A DNA stretch of 64,000 nt, taken from positions 56,842 through 120,841 of the forward strand of contig NZ_AULB01000029.1 of NCBI RefSeq assembly GCF_000425065.1, read 5' to 3'. Shown here in pieces: positions 1 through 7,788 of this stretch; position 1 is the stretch's first letter, and every line of letters begins with the position of its first letter. The position numbers and the translations under genes are program-made. This DNA is from Actinomadura rifamycini DSM 43936. GTDB lineage: Bacteria > Actinomycetota > Actinomycetes > Streptosporangiales > Streptosporangiaceae. Below the pieces are notes generated by a model. That model searched no databases and was not told the DNA's origin. It saw only the letters and a program-made list of their open reading frames with translations.

Positions 1-2
1 AG

Positions 3-170
3 TCGTGGCCGGCGGTCGCGGGCGCCCTCGACCGCGCGGGGATCGGCCGTCCGGACGGCTTCACGCACGTGTTCGTCTTCCGCCGCTGCCCGTCCTGCGC
101 GGAGCTCAACGTGGTGAAGGACGGGCATTTCGTGTGCGTCTTCTGCGACGCCGACCTCCCGGCGCGCTGA
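3..170 (+). CDS. C-terminal fragment of a protein ending in a zinc-ribbon-like CxxC...CxxC
   Basis: Only the last 55 codons are in the window; the frame is open from the left edge and stops with TGA at 168-170. The fragment contains two cysteine pairs, RCPSC and CVFC, about 17 residues apart, which is the layout of a small zinc ribbon. The sequence between them (ELNVVKDGHFV) looks like a short beta hairpin. I do not recognise the family and the N-terminal part is missing, so no function is assigned. It is followed after 9 nt by the convergent HAD gene, so it ends its transcription unit here. Confidence 0.6.
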   Translation, partial: SWPAVAGALDRAGIGRPDGFTHVFVFRRCPSCAELNVVKDGHFVCVFCDADLPAR

Positions 171-179
171 CCCGTCCGG

Positions 180-878
180 CTACCCGGGGCCGTCCGCGAG
201 GACGCGGGGGAGCGCGTCGAGGCCGGTGATGCGGACGACGCCCGCGTGGTCGGGCGCGGGGCCGTCCGAGCGGTCGAGCCAGACGCCGGTCAGCCCGGCG
301 GCCGCGGCGCCCCGCGCGTCGGTGGCCAGGCGGTCGCCGACGTAGGCGACGGCGCCGGGCGCCAGCCCGAGCCCGGCGCAGGCCGTGTGGAAGATCTCCG
401 CGGCGGGCTTGGCGCAGCCGGCCTCGCTGGACGCGGTGAGGTGCGGCAGCAGCTCCGCGAGCCCGGTCCGCGCGAGCTTCGCGCGCTGCTGCCGGACGTC
501 CCCGTTGGTGATCACGCCGAGCGGCAGGCCGCGCGCCGCGAGCGCCGCCAGGGCGCCGGGGGCGTCCGGGGACGCCCGCCACGCGGCCTCGTAGCGGACG
601 GTGTAGGCGGCGAACCACGCGTCGGCCCGCGCGTCGTCCCAGGTGCCGAGGCCCAGCTCGTCCGCCAGCGCGGTGATGCGGGCGCGGCGCTGCCCGGTGA
701 AGTCGAGCTCGCCCGCGAGGTACCGCTCCACCGCCGCCTCGCCGAGCTCGTTCCAGCGGGGGACGAGCCACGCGGCGTCGACGCCGGGGAACGCCCCGGC
801 GATCGCCGCCGCGGCGGAGCCGTCGTGGTCGACGAGCGTCCCGTCGAGGTCGAACAGCACCGCTTCGATGTCGCGCAC
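180..878 (-). CDS. HAD-superfamily hydrolase (haloacid dehalogenase-like phosphatase)
   Basis: A 232-residue soluble HAD-fold hydrolase. Motif I FDLDGTLVD lies near residue 8 and supplies the nucleophile and acid aspartates. Motif II is the Thr in GVITNGD, motif III the Lys in AKPAAEIFH, and motif IV is YVGDRLATD near the C terminus. The helical insert after motif I is the cap of subfamily I, so small phosphorylated metabolites (phosphoglycolate-like or nucleotide-like) are plausible substrates; the exact one cannot be read. GTG at 878 is chosen because AGGG lies 8 nt upstream; another GTG at 887 is possible. The gene is monocistronic and divergent from the 951 gene, with about 70 nt between them. 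Confidence 0.85.
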   Translation of the reverse strand: MRDIEAVLFDLDGTLVDHDGSAAAAIAGAFPGVDAAWLVPRWNELGEAAVERYLAGELDFTGQRRARITALADELGLGTWDDARADAWFAAYTVRYEAAWRASPDAPGALAALAARGLPLGVITNGDVRQQRAKLARTGLAELLPHLTASSEAGCAKPAAEIFHTACAGLGLAPGAVAYVGDRLATDARGAAAAGLTGVWLDRSDGPAPDHAGVVRITGLDALPRVLADGPG

Positions 879-950
879 GGTACGCACCCTAGACGGCCCG
901 CCCCGAAAACCCGGGTGAATCGGCCCAAAGGCTCTGGGACCATCCGGAGC

Positions 951-1568
951 GTGGATTTCGCCGGGGATTTCGAGACGCACGTGACCGTTCACGGGGATGC
1001 CCGCGCCGTCGCGGACTGGGCGGCGGCGCGCGGCGTGAAGTTCGCCCACATCGTGCTGGAGCGCGGCCGGGTCGCGTCGCAGCCGATGCTGACGCTGACC
1101 TGTTCGGGGACCCTGGACGACGCGCGGGCCCAGGCGGCGCGCACCGCGCTCGACCTGCGGGCGGACGGCTTCGCGGCGGCCCGCGTGAAGATCGAGGCGG
1201 CGCCGTGGAACGCGGGCGTCCCCGCCGCCGACGACGAGGCCCTCGACCCCGCGCGCTACTTCGAGCACCACGTGAAGCTCCTCCTCGCCCCGGACGCCGC
1301 CGCCGCGCCGGGGCTCGCGGAGGTCGTCGGCCCGCACGCGGCGCACGTGTCGCGCAACGCCCGCCGCGTCCGGACGGACGGACGCGCGGAGCGGTTCGTC
1401 ACCCAGCGCTGCCGGCGGGTCGGGGCGCGCACGGCGGGCGCCCGCCTGGACGCCCTGACCGGCGCGCTGCGGGCCCGCGGGTTCGAGATCGTCGAGGTGG
1501 AGCGCGAGTTCGTCGTGTTCGACGGCGACGAGTCCCTGGACGACGGCTGGATCGAGGAGCGGCGGTGA
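951..1568 (+). CDS. Uncharacterised protein with internal duplication, coupled to a nucleotidyltransferase
   Basis: A 205-residue protein I cannot assign to a named family. It appears to be two related halves of about 95 residues. Each half begins with a strand of the form F-E-x-H-V (FETHVTV near residue 4, YFEHHVKLLL near residue 103), has an Arg-rich middle (RFVTQRCRRVG in the second half) and ends in a helix followed by a strand (AARVKIEAA, FEIVEVEREF). There is no signal peptide, membrane segment or helix-turn-helix. GTG at 951 is used; GTG at 915 is an in-frame alternative. Its stop overlaps the start of the 1565 gene by 4 nt (GTGA), so the two are translationally coupled and probably act together. 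Confidence 0.65.
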   Translation: MDFAGDFETHVTVHGDARAVADWAAARGVKFAHIVLERGRVASQPMLTLTCSGTLDDARAQAARTALDLRADGFAAARVKIEAAPWNAGVPAADDEALDPARYFEHHVKLLLAPDAAAAPGLAEVVGPHAAHVSRNARRVRTDGRAERFVTQRCRRVGARTAGARLDALTGALRARGFEIVEVEREFVVFDGDESLDDGWIEERR

Positions 1569-2359
1569 GCGGCTACCGCGCCGCGCCGTCGTACGACGAG
1601 CCGGTGTTCGGCACCCCGCAGGAGCGGGCCGACTGGCGCGCCGCGCGGTGGGAGGCGCTGGGGCACGTCCTGTCGGCGGTCTCGGAGTCGCCGTGGGCGG
1701 ACGACCTGGTGCTGCGGGGCAGCGTGCTGCTGCGGGCCTGGTACGGGGACGCCGCGCGCGACCCCGGGGACGTCGACTTCGTGGTGCTCCCGTCCGACCT
1801 GCACGCGCGCGACTGGTGGTCCCGGGGCGTTCTGGACGGGGTCGAGCGGCTGGTGACGTACCGGACGGGTTACGAGGAGATCGAGGTGGACGGCACCGCC
1901 GCGGAGCGGTCGGAGCTCTGGCCGTACTCGGACTCGCCGGGCGTGCGGCTGTCGATGCGGTGGCGGTCGGACGCGGGGCCGCGCGGGAGGATCCAGGCCG
2001 ACTTCTCGTTCGGCGAGCCGCTGCCGGCGGAGCCGGACCTCGTGCTGGTGCCGGTGCCGGGCGGGGTGGACGGGCCGCACGAGGTGCCGCTGCGCTGCGC
2101 GGCGCCCGGGCTGTCGCTGGCCTGGAAGGTGCGCTGGCTGCTCGCCGACTCCGTGCCCCAGCCCAAGGACCTGTACGACGCGTGGCTGCTCGCGGGCGAC
2201 GCCCGCCTCGACACCGGCCTCGTCGACGGGCTGGAGCATTTCGACCCGGAGCGGATCAAACTCCTCCGGTTCGACGCGAGGCGGTTCGCGGACGCGTGCC
2301 CGCAGGCCGACGGGCCGCCCGAGCGGTACGTCCGGGAGCTGGCGGAACGGCTCGCGTGA
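1565..2359 (+). CDS. AbiEii/DUF1814-type nucleotidyltransferase
   Basis: A 264-residue protein resembling the AbiEii/AbiGii branch of minimal nucleotidyltransferases. What can be seen: LRGSVLLRAWYGD near residue 52 fits the G-S loop, RDPGDVDFVV near residue 68 gives the metal-binding D-x-D pair, and a later lysine segment LSLAWKVRWLL followed by PKDLYDAWLL matches the K-x-R/D-x-x-D part of the family. AbiEii members transfer nucleotides to RNA or protein targets and act as toxins, but the usual wHTH antitoxin (AbiEi) is absent. The neighbour coupled by a 4-nt overlap at its start is a duplicated protein of unknown fold. The family call is from motifs; toxicity is not implied by sequence alone. 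Confidence 0.75.
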   Translation: MSGYRAAPSYDEPVFGTPQERADWRAARWEALGHVLSAVSESPWADDLVLRGSVLLRAWYGDAARDPGDVDFVVLPSDLHARDWWSRGVLDGVERLVTYRTGYEEIEVDGTAAERSELWPYSDSPGVRLSMRWRSDAGPRGRIQADFSFGEPLPAEPDLVLVPVPGGVDGPHEVPLRCAAPGLSLAWKVRWLLADSVPQPKDLYDAWLLAGDARLDTGLVDGLEHFDPERIKLLRFDARRFADACPQADGPPERYVRELAERLA

Positions 2360-2448
2360 CCGTCCGTCCGCGCCCGTGACCCGGCGCCCGTCACCCGGCG
2401 CCCGTGAGCGGGGGAGCGGGCGCCGGGCGACCGGACGCCGGGAAGGGA

Positions 2449-2487
2449 CGGGCCCCCGACCGGCGTCCGGGGTGGGTCGGGGGCCCG
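2449..2487. terminator. Bidirectional hairpin between convergent genes
   Basis: A perfect 13-bp inverted repeat, CGGGCCCCCGACC and GGTCGGGGGCCCG, with a 13-nt loop lies between the end of the nucleotidyltransferase gene and the end of the chitinase gene. There is no T-run, as is usual in such GC-rich genomes. Its place between two converging genes fits a shared terminator. Confidence 0.7.
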
Positions 2488-2530
2488 CGTGGCTCGGCCG
2501 GCGGGGGCCGGGAGGTCCCCCGCGCCTCGA

Positions 2531-4363
<1,833 letters not shown>

Positions 4364-4411
4364 GATTCTCCGTTCGTTCGGCCCCCGAGCAAACAGGAAT
4401 CCCCGCTCAAC

Positions 4412-4432
4412 TCTTAGGAAACTTTCCTAAGA
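4412..4432. promoter_or_regulatory. 21-bp palindrome upstream of the chitinase gene
   Basis: The core CTTAGGAAA-C-TTTCCTAAG is a perfect palindrome around a single central base, and one further T/A pair extends it. It is AT-rich against a GC-rich background and lies 49 nt upstream of the chitinase start. The position and symmetry suggest an operator for a dimeric repressor or activator of carbohydrate hydrolase genes. The regulator is not identified. Confidence 0.6.
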
Positions 4433-4569
4433 ATTGTGGCGATGGTAACCGGGCGGATCCGGCCGTTCAAGGGCCGGATCGGGGGCCGCGCGGCCCCGCG
4501 CGGGCGGTGCGGGCGCTGGTCCGGGCGTCGGCCTGCACACGTACGTACCGGGCGCGCGGCGGAAAAAGT

Positions 4570-5040
4570 TCAGGCCCCGCCGAACCAGCCGGGCACGTCC
4601 AGCCGCCACGGGTCGGCGGGCGTGAGGGCGCGGAGGTCGTCCTCCAGGGCGCGGACGCGCTCCGGGCCGAGCCGCCGCGCCCAGTCGGCGCGGACGCGCT
4701 CGAACGCCTCCTCGGAGCGCCGCAGGGCGTCGGCGGCCCGGGGCGTGAGCCGGACGGTCTTGCGGCGCGCGTCGCCGGGGTCGGGCACCCGCTCGACGTA
4801 GCCGATGCGCTCCAGCGACTCGATCATCTTGCCCGCGGCCTGCTTGGACACGCCGAGCCGGCGGCCCAGCTCGGCGGCCGAGGAGCCGCCGCGCATGATC
4901 GCCTGGAAGACGAACCCGTGCGTCGGGCGCAGGTCGGGGTGGCCGTGGGCGGCCAGGTCGGCGTGGACCTCGTCGATGGACGCGCGGAACGCCAGGAACA
5001 TCCGCAGCGGCAGCTCGAAGCCGGGGGACTCGCTTGACAT
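4570..5040 (-). CDS. MarR-family transcriptional regulator
   Basis: A 156-residue winged helix-turn-helix protein. Residues ~36-95 hold the MarR DNA-binding core: PTHGFVFQAIMRGG, the helix-turn-helix SAAELGRRLGVSKQAAGKMI, and the wing with VERVPDPGDARRKTVRLT, which includes the conserved D-x-R. Flanking helices would form the dimer interface. ATG at 5040 is preferred over TTG at 5049, because AGG lies at the right distance from the ATG. It is divergent from a cupin gene 59 nt away, and the spacer carries a near-perfect palindrome and a direct repeat. The expected mode is autorepression plus control of the cupin gene, relieved by an unknown ligand. Confidence 0.9.
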   Translation of the reverse strand: MSSESPGFELPLRMFLAFRASIDEVHADLAAHGHPDLRPTHGFVFQAIMRGGSSAAELGRRLGVSKQAAGKMIESLERIGYVERVPDPGDARRKTVRLTPRAADALRRSEEAFERVRADWARRLGPERVRALEDDLRALTPADPWRLDVPGWFGGA

Positions 5041-5043
5041 GAA

Positions 5044-5086
5044 AGACAACCTCGTTGACTATATAGACAACCTCATTGCCTAACTT
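5044..5086. promoter_or_regulatory. Divergent marR/cupin operator-promoter region
   Basis: Bases 5054-5071 (GTTGACTATATAGACAAC) form an 18-bp palindrome with one mismatched pair. In addition GACAACCTC-R-TTG occurs at 5045 and again at 5066, a 21-bp period or two helical turns. A TATAGT hexamer read on the minus strand (5059-5064) is a good -10 for marR, and TTGACT (5055-5060) could be a plus-strand -35. A dimer bound here would cover both promoters. Confidence 0.65.
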
Positions 5087-5099
5087 AGGGGATGCCCCC

Positions 5100-5519
5100 A
5101 TGACTCTCGTCCGCGATGCCGAAGCCCGCCGCACCGAAACCCCGAACGGGACGATGACCACGTTCGCCACCCCCACCCAGGGCGGCACCGCCGGGCTCGC
5201 CGTCTGGCGCGTCGACGTCCTCCCCGGGAAGACCGGCCCCCGGCACGCCTTCGACACCGAGCAGGTCTGGACGTTCCTGGACGGCGCGGCCACCGTCGAC
5301 GTCGGCGGCCGCACGGAGCGCGTCGGCCCCGGCGACACGCTCGTCCTGCCCGCCGACGTCGCCCGGCAGATGACCGCCGGCGCGGAGACCGGCTTCACCG
5401 CCGTCGTCGCCGCGCCCGCCGGCTGCCTCGTCTACGACCCGGACGCGCTCGTGGACGACACCAAGTGCGACATCGCGCCGCAGGGGGACGAGCGCCTCGT
5501 CCCGCCCTGGGCGCGGTGA
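5100..5519 (+). CDS. Cupin-domain protein
   Basis: A 139-residue single-domain cupin. The beta-barrel signatures are visible: GPRHAFDTEQVWTFLDGAATVDV matches cupin motif 1 with His and Glu metal ligands, and VGPGDTLVLPADVARQMTA matches motif 2, where the usual second His is replaced (RQMT). The protein is small and cytoplasmic. Function in cupins ranges from enzymes to ligand sensors, and nothing here fixes it. ATG at 5100 follows AGGGGA by 6 nt. It is divergent from the MarR gene and shares its operator, so it is probably the MarR target, perhaps handling the same small molecule that the regulator senses. Confidence 0.8.
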   Translation: MTLVRDAEARRTETPNGTMTTFATPTQGGTAGLAVWRVDVLPGKTGPRHAFDTEQVWTFLDGAATVDVGGRTERVGPGDTLVLPADVARQMTAGAETGFTAVVAAPAGCLVYDPDALVDDTKCDIAPQGDERLVPPWAR

Positions 5520-5547
5520 CGGCCGTCCGGCCCGTCCGGACCCGGGG

Positions 5548-6195
5548 CTAACCGGCGTTCAGGTAGGCCAGGACGGCCAGGACGCGCCGGTTGTCGTCCT
5601 CCGACGGGGGCAGCCCGAGCTTGCCGAAGATGCTGTTCGTGTGCTTGCTGACCGCCTTCTCGGTGACGAACATCCGCGCGGCGATCGCCGCGTTCGTCCG
5701 TCCCTCGGCCATCAGCCCGAGCACCTCGCGCTCGCGGGGGGTCAGCGCCTGCAGCGGCTCCTCGCGGGCGTGCCGGGTGAGCAGCTGGGCGACGACGTCC
5801 GGGTCGAGGGCGGTGCCGCCGTCGGCGACCCGGCGCACCGCCTCGACGAACTGCTTCACGTCCGACACCCGGTCCTTGAGCAGGTAGCCGATGCCGCCGC
5901 CGCGGTCGGACAGCAGCTCCCGCGCGTACAGCTGCTCGACGTGCTGCGACAGCACCAGCACCGGCAGGCCGGGGATCTTCCGCCGCGCGTCCAGCGCCGC
6001 CTTCAGCCCCTCGTCGGTGAACGTCGGCGGCAGCCGGACGTCCACCACCGCGACGTCCGGCCGGTGCGTCGTCAGCGCCCGCAGCAGCGACGGGCCGTTG
6101 TCGACCGCCTCGACCACCTCGAAGCCGAACGCCTCGAGGATCCTGATCAGGCCGTCCCGGAGGAGGGCGAGGTCCTCGGCGATGACAACGCGCAC
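5548..6195 (-). CDS. NarL/LuxR-family response regulator
   Basis: A 215-residue two-domain regulator. The receiver (residues 1-~125) has the acidic pair in IAEDLALL, the phosphoacceptor Asp in VAVVDVRLPP, and the conserved Lys in YLLKDRVSD. The C-terminal LuxR helix-turn-helix is LTPREREVLGLMAEGRTNAAIAARM… and ends KHTNSIFGKLGL. It overlaps the 3' end of the upstream kinase gene by 49 nt, which is unusually long and implies tight co-translation. GTG at 6195 begins VRVVIAED, the standard receiver start. The likely role is DNA binding after phosphorylation by the neighbouring kinase. Target genes are unknown. Confidence 0.93.
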   Translation of the reverse strand: MRVVIAEDLALLRDGLIRILEAFGFEVVEAVDNGPSLLRALTTHRPDVAVVDVRLPPTFTDEGLKAALDARRKIPGLPVLVLSQHVEQLYARELLSDRGGGIGYLLKDRVSDVKQFVEAVRRVADGGTALDPDVVAQLLTRHAREEPLQALTPREREVLGLMAEGRTNAAIAARMFVTEKAVSKHTNSIFGKLGLPPSEDDNRRVLAVLAYLNAG

Positions 6196-7454
6196 GGCAG
6201 CTCCATGGTCACGACGGTCGGGCCTCCGGTCGGGCTCGTCACCGCCATGGTCCCATCGAACGCGGCCAGCCGGCGCTCGATCCCGCGCAGCCCGCTGCCG
6301 CCCGCCGGGTCCGCCCCGCCCGTCCCGTCGTCCCCGACGATCACGAGCAGGCGGGCGCCGTCGTGCTCCACCTGCACCCAGGCGCGCCGCGCGGCCGAGT
6401 GCTTCACCACGTTGGCGAGGGTCTCGGCGACCGCGAAGTAGGCCGCCGACTCCACCGGGGCGTCGGCGCGGCCGGGCAGCCCGATCCGCACGTCCACCGG
6501 CAGCGGCAGGGTCAGCGCCAGCGCCGCCACCGCGCCCTCCAGCCCCCGCTCGGCCAGCACCGGCGGATGGATGCCCCGCACCAGGTCGCGCAGCTCCGTC
6601 AGCGCGGTGCCGCCCGCCTCCCGCGCCTCGGCGAGCAGCTTCGCGGCCGTCTCCGGGTCGTGCTTCAGCATCTCCTCCGCCAGCCCGATGTTCATGCTCA
6701 GCGCGACCAGCCGCGCCTGCGCGCCGTCGTGCAGGTCGCGCTCGATCCGGCGCAGCTCGGCGGCCGACGCGTCCACCGTCTCCGACCGCGTCTCGGTGAG
6801 CCGCTCCACCCGCGCGGCCAGCGCGCCCCGCGTCGGCGCGAGCAGCGACCGGCAGAACAGCGCGTGCCCCTTGAGGAAGGCCGTCCCCGCCGGGACCGAC
6901 ACCGCGACGAGCGCCGCGCCGAGCACGATCGTCCCGGCGAAGCCGAGCGCGCCCCAGTCGTCCAGCATCCAGAACGGGCCCCAGCCGTAGTCGATCACCT
7001 GCGCCAGCCACGGCGCGACGAGCACGCCCTCCAGCCCGTACACGGTCAGCCCGCCGCCGAGGACCCCGAGGACGAGCCCGAGCGGGGCGTTCAGCAGCGC
7101 CCACAGCAGGTCGCGCCACGTCGCCGGGTCGCCGAGCAGCCACCCCAGCCGCCGCCACGGACCCAGCCGGCCGGACGGCCGGGGCCGGTGGGGCGCCGGG
7201 ATCCGCACCCCCGACCAGTCCGCCGCCCACAGCCGCTGCTGGTTCGTCACGCCGCGCAGCGCGAGCACCGCGACCGGCGTCAGGAAGACGCCCGCGCCGA
7301 GCGGGATGAGCAGGATCGACAGCACCGTCAGGATGAACAGCGGGAGCCCGACCGCGCACGCCACCACGACCTGGACCAGCCCTCGCACGAAGTTGAGGAA
7401 GGCGCGCTCGGCGAAACCTCCCCGGCGATCGGCGGGCCGCTCGTGCTCGTTCAA
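6147..7454 (-). CDS. NarL-type sensor histidine kinase with membrane sensor domain
   Basis: A 435-residue membrane kinase. The N-terminal half has about four hydrophobic helices in two pairs (LVQVVVACAVGLPLFIL and LGAGVFLTPVAVLAL, then two more near residues ~125-215) resembling the putative sensor domain of actinobacterial kinases. The dimerisation/phosphoacceptor box is IERDLHDGAQARLVALSMN near residue 250, with His as acceptor. The ATPase part carries ANVVKHS (N box), VGDDGTGG and GSGLRGIERRL (G boxes). TTG at 7454 is chosen since GGAGGA lies just upstream; an ATG at 7490 is in frame. It forms an operon with the response regulator that overlaps its 3' end. Confidence 0.92.
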   Translation of the reverse strand: MNEHERPADRRGGFAERAFLNFVRGLVQVVVACAVGLPLFILTVLSILLIPLGAGVFLTPVAVLALRGVTNQQRLWAADWSGVRIPAPHRPRPSGRLGPWRRLGWLLGDPATWRDLLWALLNAPLGLVLGVLGGGLTVYGLEGVLVAPWLAQVIDYGWGPFWMLDDWGALGFAGTIVLGAALVAVSVPAGTAFLKGHALFCRSLLAPTRGALAARVERLTETRSETVDASAAELRRIERDLHDGAQARLVALSMNIGLAEEMLKHDPETAAKLLAEAREAGGTALTELRDLVRGIHPPVLAERGLEGAVAALALTLPLPVDVRIGLPGRADAPVESAAYFAVAETLANVVKHSAARRAWVQVEHDGARLLVIVGDDGTGGADPAGGSGLRGIERRLAAFDGTMAVTSPTGGPTVVTMELPCALSSPRTSPSSGTA

Positions 7455-7788
7455 CGTTCCTCCAGGCGTCCGAGGGTGCTCTGCGCCCATTTTCGGACCC
7501 CGCGCCGCGGACGGCAGTGGGCTCAGGCCCCCGATCCGCGAAAGGCGGGGTGGAGTTATGCCTACCCTCTCCCGGCCGATCCCCGTCCGGACGCCCGACG
7601 GGCCCGGCGTCCTCGTGCGGCGCGGCTCCGACCGAGCGCGGCGGCCGGCGGCGCGGCGCCCGTCCGGGGAAGGCCGTACGGTGGGCGGGCGGCGCACCGG
7701 GAGCCGGGCACGCCGGGGTGACAAGACAAGCGGCCCGGTTCCCTGGACAATGCACTGCGACACCCAGGGGAGAAAGCGAATCGAAGTT
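7455..7788. other. Intergenic region between the kinase gene and tex
   Basis: This 334-nt spacer separates two divergent genes. An ATG at 7558 preceded by GGTGGAG is in frame with tex and would add 77 residues, but those residues are arginine-rich and lack resemblance to Tex proteins. I see no clear paired promoter hexamers, RNA gene or repeat. Confidence 0.4.

Noticed and set aside
1565..2359. A classic AbiE toxin-antitoxin system
   Set aside because: The enzyme fits the AbiEii family, but no winged-helix AbiEi antitoxin is present. The partner gene has another architecture, so the label is not applied.
7558..7788. Longer N terminus for tex from ATG 7558
   Set aside because: GGTGGAG precedes it, but the 77 extra residues are an arginine-rich low-complexity stretch not found in Tex proteins. 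GTG 7789 is kept.
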